Shown piece by piece: positions 32,749-42,019 of a stretch of 64,000 nucleotides of DNA (its first letter is position 1; each line of letters opens with the position of its first letter). The notes under the pieces were generated by a model. That model was given only the letters and a program-made list of their open reading frames with translations, did not search any database and was not told the DNA's origin. The position numbers and the translations under genes are program-made. The DNA comes from Nothophaeocryptopus gaeumannii (taxonomy: Eukaryota > Ascomycota > Dothideomycetes > Mycosphaerellales > Mycosphaerellaceae): NCBI GenBank assembly GCA_031771865.1, contig JASISA010000026.1, positions 1,178,001 to 1,242,000 of the forward strand, in the 5' to 3' direction.

Positions 32749-33045
32749 TAGCGTGTCTTGGTATCAGGGTCGAGAAGCTTAATCTTGGACGTAACTGTTG
32801 CTTGCATGGACTCCACAATCTTGTCCCACCACCACCACCACCAACTCCGCCCTTGCACTCCGACTCTCCCTCTCTTCATACGACCCGCTGTAGAATTCCT
32901 CCACGATCGCTACCCGCTCGAGAGCGATTGCGCCGCCTCCCCCAGAAATGTATAACAAACATTACGACCCCTGCAATAATTAATCCGCACCTGCGATACG
33001 TGGCAAAGCTACGCGATAAGAGGCCACGAGTACAACACGAGCACC

Positions 33046-35196
33046 ATGGGAAAACACCGCTATGGACTCGTCTTCGATGCCGGCTCGTCAGGTACGCGAG
33101 TATACGTCTACCGATGGGATTCGGCCGAGCACTCGCGCAAGCATGGTGACAAGGAGGAGCTACGGAGTCTGCCAGAGATCAAGACGAAGAAGAAGTGGAT
33201 CAAGAAGGTGCATCCTGGGATATCGACTTTCGGCGAGAAGCCGGAGGCTGTTGGACCGGATCATCTGAAAGAGCTGGTGGACTTTGCGGAGGAGATTGTG
33301 CCGAAGGGTGAGCTGGAGGATACACCTGTCTTTCTGCTCGCGACTGCAGGTATGAGACTTCTGCCGGACGATCAGAGAGCGCAGGTGCTTGAGCAGACCT
33401 GTGGCTGGTTCCAGAGAAACACGAAGTTCCAGCTCCCAGACTGTGATTTGCATGTGCAGGTCATTCCTGGTGAGACGGAGGGTCTGTATGGGTGGATCGC
33501 GGCGAATTATCTGTTGGGAGGGTTTGATGCACCGGATGATCACGCGCATGGGAAAGGACACAACACGTACGGCTTCTTGGACATGGGAGGAGCATCTGCA
33601 CAAATCGCATTTGCGCCAAACGCGACAGAGGCCGAGAAGCATGCAAATGACTTGATGCTTTTGAGGTTGAGAAGAGTGGACGGCGAGTCCTTGGAATACC
33701 GTGTCTTTGTCACGACCTGGTTAGGCTTTGGAGCAAATGAGGCGAGAAGGAGATACGTGACGCGTTTACTGGATGCATCCCCCGACGCGCATGAGATACC
33801 AGACCCATGTCTGCCAGTTGGGATCACTGTTCAAAAGACCGGCGAAGAGATCGAGACAGGATCTGAAGAGCTGAAGGGCAAAGAGCCGCATCTCATCGGA
33901 ACTGGTGATTTCACCGCATGCCTGAAGAGCACGTATCCGCTGCTTGGGAAGGAGAGGGAATGCACAGACGCGCCATGTCTGTTGAATGGACAGCATACAC
34001 CGGCGATTGACTTCGATGTTAACCACTTCGTTGGCGTGTCTGAGTATTGGCATACCACGCACGAGATCTTCGCGATGGCGCACAAGGATAAAGCCTACGA
34101 CTTCCAATCGTATCAAAAGCAGGTCACCGAGTTCTGTTCGCGAGACTGGAAGGACATTGAGAAAGACGTCGCAAAGGAGAAATGGGGACATAAGGTTGAC
34201 GAGAAGACGGTAGAAGAGGTGTGCTTCAAGGCGGGCTGGTTGATCAACATGCTGCACGACGGCATTGGCGTCCCAAGAGTTGGCATTGAGCAAGGCAAGG
34301 GAGCTGGGTATAACAAGACCGGCGCAGTCGTGGAAAGCGCGAAGAACCGTGGCTTCCTCGACCCGTTCCATGCCGTCGATAAGATCGATGGTACGGAAGT
34401 GAGCTGGACGCTTGGCAAGATGGTGCTCTATGCATCCTCACAAATGCCGCCTGCCGACACGGCGCAGGCAGTCGGCTTCGGCAGTACTGTTGACACCAAG
34501 ACTTTGCCCAGCGATTGGCAGTACCCCGCTGGCCATCTCGAATTGCTTCCGATCAACGGCACTGCTCCGGCCGAAGAGCAAGACTGGCACGACAGGATCT
34601 TTGCCTCTGGATATGGTCGAAGAGGCCCTGGTATTCTGATCTTCTTCCTTATCTTTGCTCTTGCGATCTATCTCTTGTGCGGACGGGAACGAAGGATATC
34701 GTGGTACCACAAAGTCTTGACAGCGACTGGCCGAAAACCTGGTGCCCCAAGGCCGAAATCCGGCAAGCGACCAGGCTTCATGAGAGGGAAACTTCTCGGC
34801 AACGGATCTCCTTCGTACGAACGCGTCATGGAAGAAGCCGATCCAGACGACTTCGAGCTCGCTGATGTCTACGATGCTGAACGCCATTCGGATTCAAGCT
34901 ACGAGGCTGGCGTTGACGCGGTGCGTGCCGGGAGGACCTCTGGCATGGCAACGCCCGGGCTGAGAGGTCTGTCACCGGATGTCTCCCGCAACTCACCCAA
35001 GGCCAAAGGTTTTTTCGATACGAATAACACGCCTCCAGGTAGCTCCCACGGCCTGGGAATTACGCCCTTTGAGCGTGGAGGACTGATGGTCAGGAGCGAG
35101 AGCAGAGACAGCTTGAGAGCGCCCAGCAAGAGCAGAAGAGGCAGTCCTACGAGACGGAGTCCACTTCTGACGCCTTTCAAGGAGAGTGTGGAATGA
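33046..35196 (+). CDS. GDA1/CD39-family apyrase (Ynd1-like NTPDase)
   Basis: Golgi nucleoside di- and triphosphatase that clears nucleotides after sugar transfer. An intronless 716-aa protein. Apyrase conserved regions appear in order: DAGSSGTRVYVY (about 9-20), LATAGMRLLP (about 99-108), ETEGLYGWIAANYLLG (about 144-159) and FLDMGGASAQIAFAP (about 178-192). One membrane helix follows the catalytic domain (about 528-545, GILIFFLIFALAIYLLCG), with a Ser-rich cytosolic tail of about 170 residues. That layout, with no N-terminal anchor of the Gda1 type, fits the Ynd1 class. The transposon ends 297 bp before the ATG, within the likely promoter. Confidence 0.93.
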   Translation: MGKHRYGLVFDAGSSGTRVYVYRWDSAEHSRKHGDKEELRSLPEIKTKKKWIKKVHPGISTFGEKPEAVGPDHLKELVDFAEEIVPKGELEDTPVFLLATAGMRLLPDDQRAQVLEQTCGWFQRNTKFQLPDCDLHVQVIPGETEGLYGWIAANYLLGGFDAPDDHAHGKGHNTYGFLDMGGASAQIAFAPNATEAEKHANDLMLLRLRRVDGESLEYRVFVTTWLGFGANEARRRYVTRLLDASPDAHEIPDPCLPVGITVQKTGEEIETGSEELKGKEPHLIGTGDFTACLKSTYPLLGKERECTDAPCLLNGQHTPAIDFDVNHFVGVSEYWHTTHEIFAMAHKDKAYDFQSYQKQVTEFCSRDWKDIEKDVAKEKWGHKVDEKTVEEVCFKAGWLINMLHDGIGVPRVGIEQGKGAGYNKTGAVVESAKNRGFLDPFHAVDKIDGTEVSWTLGKMVLYASSQMPPADTAQAVGFGSTVDTKTLPSDWQYPAGHLELLPINGTAPAEEQDWHDRIFASGYGRRGPGILIFFLIFALAIYLLCGRERRISWYHKVLTATGRKPGAPRPKSGKRPGFMRGKLLGNGSPSYERVMEEADPDDFELADVYDAERHSDSSYEAGVDAVRAGRTSGMATPGLRGLSPDVSRNSPKAKGFFDTNNTPPGSSHGLGITPFERGGLMVRSESRDSLRAPSKSRRGSPTRRSPLLTPFKESVE

Positions 35197-36249
35197 TTTT
35201 GGAAAGATGCAAATCTTCATAGCGATGGTGTTGGGTAGGCGTTTGGCTTTGGAATGCTTTTGGTTTTGAAGGAGACTTTGGATTTGAGCATCACATCGCC
35301 CACGATACCAACGACAGGCTGCGCTATTTCGCTGCGGCATAATGAAATACTCTAGATAGACCTTGTAGATATGCGAAAGCTGAAGACTTTTTGATACAGG
35401 CCCTCGGGCAAGCTTCCAATTGCAACTATGGCAGATACGGACGCACTATACTCGCCATCGAATCTTGGACGTCTTCATTTTATCGATTAGATCACGAGGC
35501 GCAAGACCCCGGGCACGAACAAGCTCTTCAGTGGAGATGTCTTCGACTCGATGCTTGTGGATTTTGACTCTGAAGGATTCAACGTACATACGAGGACCAC
35601 GTCACCTTGGTCTTGGCTCGAACGCGCCACGCAGCAGATGGTTGTACCAATGAGACAACATTGGACGAAAAGACTTCGGCACGACTCTCATCGGGGCAAT
35701 GTTTATACCAAATTGGTACGAAGAAACTCTTTGCGCGATCTGAATGGCTTGAGGCTGTTGTCAGGCTAACAGGAGTGGACCTGCATAGCCACCTCCCTCT
35801 GAAGCATAGAACAATTGCATTGGACTTGATGTTGCAAAAGGCTGAAGTGGCATACGGAGAAGATGCGGCTACTGCAACTGCTAAAACCGCAGCGCCAGCA
35901 TCTGCACGACAGAGGAACGCGGGTGGAGGGCTTCACTCACTTGGGGCTATGCTAGTTGCTTGCATACCTTCCCTTTCCGGTCACCTCAAACCTCAGCTCC
36001 ACTCAGCCCGACCACTAGGATCGAGGCAGTGCTTTATCCTGATGCCTGAGAAGGATCAGGTGGAGAAGGGTAGGCTTTGCTTTGGACTTCACCTCGTCCG
36101 ACGTCTCCCACAACATCCATCCTCGTAGGCAGACGCTTTTCTGTCACACTTCTTATCGTCTGGGAGACGGATTGCATACAAGCACTCAGGGGTTGTAAGA
36201 GATACATCTTGATCTGTGTCTCTGACTACTGCATCCTTGACACTCGTCC
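35197..36249. other. Intergenic, apyrase / membrane protein; possible ORF relic
   Basis: 1.05 kb. From an ATG at 35428 a frame runs 114 codons to 35769 with a single in-frame TAG at 35488-35490. No family was recognised; a BTB-like look to part of it is too weak to call. The rest shows nothing clear. Confidence 0.35.
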
Positions 36250-37229
36250 ATGCCTACCTCCCTAGCACGCATAGGATCCAAACGTTTCGAAGAACTCCTT
36301 AACACCAAGAACAACACCAACACCCGATACCAACCACTACTCCCTACAAACGAGGCTGAAGCAGAACAAAACCACGATAACGACTGTCGTAACTGTACCC
36401 TCTGTCGATACAATCACCTCTTCATCCTCGGTTGCGACGATCGTCTACCTCGAAGCTCATCCCCTTCATCAACATCAACCGTCATGATGGCTCCTCGTGT
36501 GGAGCTCTCCCCGTCGGATAGGTCTATTCGCCTGTTGATGCTGGTTCTTTGGATCCCGGCTTTCCCATTTTTGTTGGCTCATGGGATCATCAGTCAGCTG
36601 ATGTGTCCTGTGCTTGGAATTGTAAGTTCTCTCCTCCCACTTGGCTTACTCCACCCATGTTCCACCCACTTATCACTGTTCTGGCTCCTTGCTAACGCTC
36701 GCCCCAGATTCCAATGACCATCTCCGTCTTCATCTCCCTCACCCATCTCTGGTTTCCCACCACCCGACGCAGCTGCTCCATCTCCCTCGATTTCTTCAAT
36801 GCCACATTCCTCATCTCCATCCTCATAGCAGGCTGGGTCTTCCTCGCCGAAGGAAACTGTTGGTGGTCCTGTAGAGGCTACAGTTTAGCAGGTGTCACCA
36901 TGCTAGGCACATATGGCACCATGCCGATGATGGTCAACTTCGTTCTGCATGCTTGGTTCGTCTTGAGGGAAGTTGATTGGAAGAGGGTCAACCCCTTCAA
37001 GCGTGGGGCCGCACAATGCCCTCATTGTGCCGGGGACTTGTCGGCCGAGAAGAGGGGCAAGATGCCGAAGGGTTCTGGAGGGCAGTATCGGGCTGTGACC
37101 ATGGTTGATGAGGAGGCTGAGGGTGAGAGGCAAGGTGACGAATCTGGTGAGAGTGCGAAGACGACGTTTTATGAGCCGGAGAAGGTGGGCAGGGAGAGTA
37201 CGGATGATGAGACCGCGAGGTTGGTCTAG
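36250..37229 (+). CDS. Fungal four-helix membrane protein, unknown function
   Basis: Two exons, 36250-36621 and 36708-37229, with an 86-nt intron (GTAAGT..CCCCAG, GCTAAC branch site), encode 297 aa. The cytosolic N-terminus (about 1-92) contains CRNCTLCRYNH. Four hydrophobic segments follow (about 94-110, 115-140, 150-172 and 180-205), the last near VTMLGTYGTMPMMVNFVLHAWFVL. The C-terminal tail has a CPHC pair and is acidic. I do not recognise the family; the layout resembles MARVEL-type proteins but no signature residues support that. Its downstream neighbour, the NIS1-type gene, is convergent. Confidence 0.7.
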
Positions 37230-37557
37230 ATGCCTCATCGTCGCGGTGCCGTCCAGGGGACGAGGATTATGGAGAGGACTAGGGATATGTTGAATATTCT
37301 GGCTGCACTCCTAATGAGTAATCTTCGCAACAGCCACAGGAGCGGACCACTGGACAAGGTCAATGGAACGGAATCGAGAATATGATGTGCTTGGGTGGCG
37401 TTGAAACAACGTACATCTAACATGAAATTGGCAAGAGTTATTGAATACCAATGCGCTTTTGCTCTCCCCCACTGAACGCTATGCTCACTATACAATACCT
37501 CAGAGCGCGCACGCTTGCTTGAGAACCAATACATTCAACTCTACGGCAATGCCTCAC
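37230..37557. other. Convergent 3' intergenic region
   Basis: 328 bp between two stop codons. Nothing recognised. Confidence 0.5.
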
Positions 37558-38064
37558 TCAAGACTGCGACGGCACCAACGTACTCTCAACATATTCGCTG
37601 CTAGTATTATCTCCAACAGTCACATTGAGCGTATAGCTTGAGATGGCCGGGCTGAGAGCGGCTCCAATCAGGCTGAAATGAGCCGCCTGGATGACCGATT
37701 GTCCTTTCGTCCACGTAGCGGGAATGTGGACGTAGTGTGTAATGTTGCCGATGATATTCGAATCATCTTTTCATTGTTAGTCAGTCCAGCCCAGGATCCT
37801 AATGTCTCTTTGAGACTATGGCCGCGACTCACCTGGCCCGAGTTCCTTGCTACTTAACAGCGTGCCCAGAGCACCAGGATAGGAAGTATTTGCCTGAGCG
37901 ATTCCAAAAGAGATGGCGACGTCTTGGACAGCTTGGATGTAATTCTCCGCCGTGATGAGGATCTTGACATCTGAGTCCGGCTTCACCGTAGAAGGGGCAG
38001 AGAAGCCGACGATACGTGCGGAGGCCACGGCAAGGAGGGTGGTGTAGGCGGCGAGGACTTTCAT
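37558..38064 (-). CDS. NIS1-family small secreted effector candidate
   Basis: Two exons, 37833-38064 and 37558-37766, with a 66-nt intron, encode 146 aa. A signal peptide (MKVLAAYTTLLAVASA, about 1-16) is followed by RIVGFSAPSTVKPDSDVKI, ENYIQAVQDVAISFGI, YPGALGTLL, LGPG, THYVHIPATW and SYTLNVTVGD. This ordered pattern is that of the NIS1 (necrosis-inducing secreted protein 1) family, which in Colletotrichum suppresses plant receptor-kinase immune signalling. There are three potential N-glycosylation sites or more and few cysteines. The upstream in-frame extension (to 38214) lacks a supporting ATG context and would hide the signal peptide, so 38064 is chosen. Confidence 0.82.
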
Positions 38065-38808
38065 GATTGTTACAGAGATGCTTGATGTGCAGTTGCGTGT
38101 TGTTGTTGCTCTTAAGTGTTCCGGTATTATTGATATTTGGAGTCGGCCTGGAGGGAAGTACCAAAAGAGCGAGAGAAGGGAGGGAGGTCCGACCTCTACA
38201 TATCCTAAACGCAAACCCAGTAAGAGCCCACCTTGAGCCTCATCAGTAGTCGGTCAGCTTCTATTTCAGATTACCACGCGCTTCCATTAGCAAGCGGCCG
38301 CACGCCTTCGAATGGCGACATTAAGCGCCATATACGAAGCGTGGTAGAAGTGAAGTCGGATCAGTCGGTTGTCTCGGTAGGGCATCGGGCCTCCTATTCG
38401 CTGATGAGTAGAATACCCATATTGCTCCACCAAGAAGCATCCGTGAGAATCACAAAGTGTGACGGTCGTACAAAAGTAACCGGAAGCTGAGATCCAAAGT
38501 AAGATGCGGCTGTGCTGCTGTCTGCCGTGCTGCGCAAGGCTAAAAGCTGACTTGGCGTGTCTAGGCGACTATTGGTCAAGCGTTTGATTCTGATCATGAC
38601 AAAGGCGCCATGTATTCGCTGTTCGATTAATGATCGCGAGTGGCAAGCGGACTGACTTACTGTTCTTGAAAGGGTAAGAAAGTCGCGAGGAAATCTCTCT
38701 TCGAGGCAGTCGATTCAAATACGAAGCCATGTACTGTGCTTCCATGTCTTTCGCAATCCAAGACTGTCACAATATGGTAGAAGACAAGCTCAACACTGGA
38801 TCAGCTTG
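38065..38808. other. Intergenic, NIS1-type promoter and Rad18 3' side
   Basis: 744 bp. It should contain the effector gene promoter. No repeat or conserved frame was recognised. Confidence 0.45.
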
Positions 38809-40509
38809 TCATGAGCCTGCTGTGCCTCCGCCACCCGTATCGACATCTGAAACCGGCTGTTCAGGCATTGCGAACACCGGCACTCGTTTTGCAGGACTGG
38901 CTAACAAATGAGCCGGAAGATCGCAAGGCGAGCCAGAAGGTCCATCAACATGTTCGTCTCTGCTGGACGCCGGCGACAACCTCCGCAGAGATGTACGCTG
39001 AGTAGGAACGACTTCTGTTGGCGCAATCTGTGCATTTGGGTCTTCTTTCGCCGTTGGTGGGATGGCGGTCGTGTTGAACATGCTGGGTGGATTCTGTTGA
39101 TGATTTTGGATCTCGAAGTCGTGAGTAGTCATGTCTTGATCAGACGCCATGCCATTGATAGAAGAGGCTTCGCCAGAAGAGAGCTCCGGCGTTGAGTTGT
39201 GAAAGCCCTCGTTGATGGTGGGCCCAGGTGGGTGGCGTTCATTGATCGCATCGACCTTTTCCCTGACATGGGACAAAGCTTCCGGATCATGCTCATAAGG
39301 CTTTGTATCAGCCTGCACGTTCCCTGTTAGCGCAAGAGGATCAGATGAAGTGAAGAATGGACTCTTGCCATCTCCATTGGCGACTGCCTCCGCGTCTCGC
39401 GTCTCTCCGTCATCACCATCAAAATTCTCCTTAGGCGATATCTCCTGCGCCGGATTGCTCTTCTTCCTCCTGGCATCCGCAATAAGTCTGCTAAAGTCGT
39501 CTTGATGTCGTCTGGCATAAGCCGAGCCATCAAAGTCTTTGCGCATAACAGCAGATGTCAAACCATTGGCAGTAGGAGCTCTCCCGCCCTGCGTTCTTTC
39601 CCATACGTCAAGGTCACGTAATAAGTCCCTCCTGACGCGGGGATTGTTCGAATCGCAATTCGCGTTCCAAATATTCACCCATTCTCGATGGCGGTTGATC
39701 ATGAGTTGTTTGGAGCCGAAGTTCGGAAGACCTTGTTCTTTGAGCTTTTTCGACAACGCGGCGTCCTTCAACATTGAGTAGTTGAGCTCGTTGATTCGGT
39801 CTTGTGGTCGAGTATCTTGCCCTGATTCTGGCCTCGAGGATGCGAAGCCGTTGACGGGTGTTTGTGATTTTGATCGCGCAGCTTCTTTCTTCTCGTCCTC
39901 GCATCGGTCTAGGTGATTGAACACTTCCGCTTCTTTCATGCGCTTACCGCATCCCAGCGGACATGCGACAAGGCCGTCCTTCGGCTCGGGCTCAGGTTCG
40001 GGCTGGTGTTCCTCTTGTCCTTCATCCTCGCTATCCTCAATCTCGATGGTCTCCGGCTGCGACCCCTGCGAGGCCGCTATCCGCCTGCTCTTACTCCGCG
40101 TAGTGCGCCCAGATGCCTTCTCTTCAACCCTCTCCTCCTCGTCCGGAACAATTGTCCGTTTCCGCTTCCCGTTCCTCTTTGGTTGTTCACTCTCTTCTTG
40201 TGCCTTCCTCGCCACTTCCAGCGCGGTCGGTCTCGCTGCGAGAAACGTCGAGCATATCTCCTGTACCGCCCAGTTGTTCCTCAGCTTGCTCGCTTGATCC
40301 GCCGCTCGACAGGCCGGACATTTGCCATCCGCTGATAGCGACGTTCGTATACATTTCGAGCAGAAGGTGTGGTTGCAGCTCGTGATCATCGGCGTATTAT
40401 AGAACTCTTTACATATTTGGCAATGTAGCGCATTTTCGAGGGCGGCGACGTCTTTGAGGGGAGTATTGAGCCAGTCTGTCGAGTCGGGGACATCGTATGC
40501 ATCGTTCAT
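38809..40509 (-). CDS. RAD18: Postreplication repair E3 ubiquitin ligase Rad18
   Basis: Rad18, with Rad6, monoubiquitinates PCNA at stalled forks to start translesion synthesis. Intronless, 566 aa. Domains: RING C3HC4 (about 30-68, CQICKEFYNTPMITSCNHTFCSKCI..CPAC); an acidic and basic linker; UBZ4-type zinc finger (about 183-204, CPLGCGKRMKEAEVFNHLDRC); and a SAP-type DNA-binding helix pair (about 250-290, YSMLKDAALSKKLKEQGLP..GSKQLMINRHREW). The C-terminal 200 residues are disordered and carry the Rad6-binding region in homologues. The start is the ATG at 40509, directly before the family N-terminus MNDAYDVPDSTDWLNTPL. Length and order match filamentous-fungal Rad18. Confidence 0.95.
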   Translation of the reverse strand: MNDAYDVPDSTDWLNTPLKDVAALENALHCQICKEFYNTPMITSCNHTFCSKCIRTSLSADGKCPACRAADQASKLRNNWAVQEICSTFLAARPTALEVARKAQEESEQPKRNGKRKRTIVPDEEERVEEKASGRTTRSKSRRIAASQGSQPETIEIEDSEDEGQEEHQPEPEPEPKDGLVACPLGCGKRMKEAEVFNHLDRCEDEKKEAARSKSQTPVNGFASSRPESGQDTRPQDRINELNYSMLKDAALSKKLKEQGLPNFGSKQLMINRHREWVNIWNANCDSNNPRVRRDLLRDLDVWERTQGGRAPTANGLTSAVMRKDFDGSAYARRHQDDFSRLIADARRKKSNPAQEISPKENFDGDDGETRDAEAVANGDGKSPFFTSSDPLALTGNVQADTKPYEHDPEALSHVREKVDAINERHPPGPTINEGFHNSTPELSSGEASSINGMASDQDMTTHDFEIQNHQQNPPSMFNTTAIPPTAKEDPNAQIAPTEVVPTQRTSLRRLSPASSRDEHVDGPSGSPCDLPAHLLASPAKRVPVFAMPEQPVSDVDTGGGGTAGS

Positions 40510-40851
40510 ACTGAGGTGCTGGGGCTGGTCAAGTGGTCATCTCTAAACCTTGGAGGATTGAGACTGAGAGACGCGAAGCGTGGCACGAAAGATACGCGAG
40601 AGCGGGAGGCTGACGGCATTGATAGTCGTAATCAATTTGGCGCAGTTATTGGAGAAGCCCTTCAATTTTTACTTCTAAGACGACTTCACTTCACTTCTCT
40701 CTCGACTTCCTCTGTGCTCCTAGTTGAGGTCAACATATCCACGAGCCGCAGACTCTTCCTGCAATTCATCTAAAGCGCATATCATCTCCCACGCTCTCTC
40801 TCACGATCGACCGCACGCGCACCATCGTCCATCATCCTCTCCCCTCCTCCA
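40510..40851. other. Intergenic, Rad18 promoter side
   Basis: 342 bp between the Rad18 start and the stop of the next minus-strand gene. Pyrimidine-rich; no sites assigned. Confidence 0.45.
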
Positions 40852-41706
40852 TCATCGGTTCACCTCTCCAATCTCTAACTCCTTGTACGCCCTCTTCGCA
40901 AACAGCCCCTCCGCGCTCCTCAAAAACTCCCCAATCGTCATCTCATTATGACAACACACCGTCACCATATCCTCCACAGGCGTGCCCTCGTCTCCATCAA
41001 TAACCACATCTACCGAAAACGCCCGAGGCCGATCGGTAGTCATGAGGATCATCTCCTTCCAGCTCTCGTAGGCCTCGCCCTCATCACCCTCCTTCGTCTT
41101 GACCGGCTTTTCTTTTCGCAGGGTCTTATGTTTACCCGTGGTGCCCTTCCACTCCAGGCTTTTGTTGAGTACGATTCCCACGATGGAGAAGGGTCCCATT
41201 CCCCAATCTTCGATTCCGATTCGCAAGATCGGCCAGGCCGGTACGCTTTGCATCTTCGCCAAGCGGTCTTCTCCGAGCATGGGGTTGAACTCGAAAAGAA
41301 CTTTCTTACCTCTTATTTCTCTCGAGCTGTTTGGTTGCCAGTGAGGATCGTGATGAAACCAAAGCTTCCGCTGAATTGTGGGTGACTGGTCGATGGTCTT
41401 CTCCCAGTGTTTGTCAACGAGCTGAGCGCGCATCAGGAGGGTTGACATGTCGCAGTGGACGAGTATGAGATCGAAGAGCTCCGGTAGAGCGAGGACGCGG
41501 TCGCGGGCGGCGGTGCTTGAGGGCGGTTGCTGTTGTGCTGATGTCGAGGCAGCTGTTTTAGCCCTCGTGGTGATCTCACGCTTCGAGCGTAGAATGTATT
41601 CTGATACGTCAAACATGCTTGCGAGGCGCACAATCTGTGGTGATGGCGCGGAGAGAGTGCCCTGGTTTTGCATGTCGAGGGGTAATGAGTGGAAGGTTCT
41701 GCGCAT
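40852..41706 (-). CDS. F-box-like domain protein
   Basis: About 284 aa from the ATG at 41706; a second ATG at 41673 is also possible. The F-box-like segment lies at about 50-95 (RVLALPELFDLILVHCDMSTLLMRAQLVDKHW..TIQRKLWF), the usual Skp1-binding fold of SCF ubiquitin ligases. The C-terminal part (FSIVGIVLNKSLEWKG, DMVTVCCHNEMTIGEFLRSA) is that of a Dothideomycete-expanded family whose targets are unknown. A GTGAGT donor at about 41748 follows an ATG-initiated upstream frame, but the phase does not fit, so it may be a leader intron. Related copies, mostly broken, lie further right. Confidence 0.75.
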   Translation of the reverse strand: MRRTFHSLPLDMQNQGTLSAPSPQIVRLASMFDVSEYILRSKREITTRAKTAASTSAQQQPPSSTAARDRVLALPELFDLILVHCDMSTLLMRAQLVDKHWEKTIDQSPTIQRKLWFHHDPHWQPNSSREIRGKKVLFEFNPMLGEDRLAKMQSVPAWPILRIGIEDWGMGPFSIVGIVLNKSLEWKGTTGKHKTLRKEKPVKTKEGDEGEAYESWKEMILMTTDRPRAFSVDVVIDGDEGTPVEDMVTVCCHNEMTIGEFLRSAEGLFAKRAYKELEIGEVNR

Positions 41707-42019
41707 GTCGAGCGAGGCAAGTAAGCAAAGTGAGAAGTGAAACTCACTTGAATATGAAGTTGAGTGAATGTGCAATCTGGGAAACTGATTGGTGGCTGCG
41801 CAGGTGAAGTTCGTGGGCTGTCCTCAACGTCACCTTCAATTTTGAGCATTATCGCCTTCGCTCTGGTCTACTTCAGTAAGCTTCTCAAGTCCGCACGTGT
41901 TTCTGCACACTGTAGCGCTGTCCTCAAAACATAACGCCATCGCCATGCCATGGTATCTTCAACGCAACACAGCTCAAAGGTGCACAAGTCCATCATCCAA
42001 ACCTTGTACAAGCAGTCGC
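41707..42019. other. Intergenic, F-box-like 5' region
   Basis: 313 bp; contains a possible 5'-leader exon and intron of the F-box-like gene and the 3' flank of Sec1. Confidence 0.4.

Noticed and set aside
35607..36128. 173-codon plus-strand frame
   Set aside because: It begins at TTG and shows no recognisable domain.
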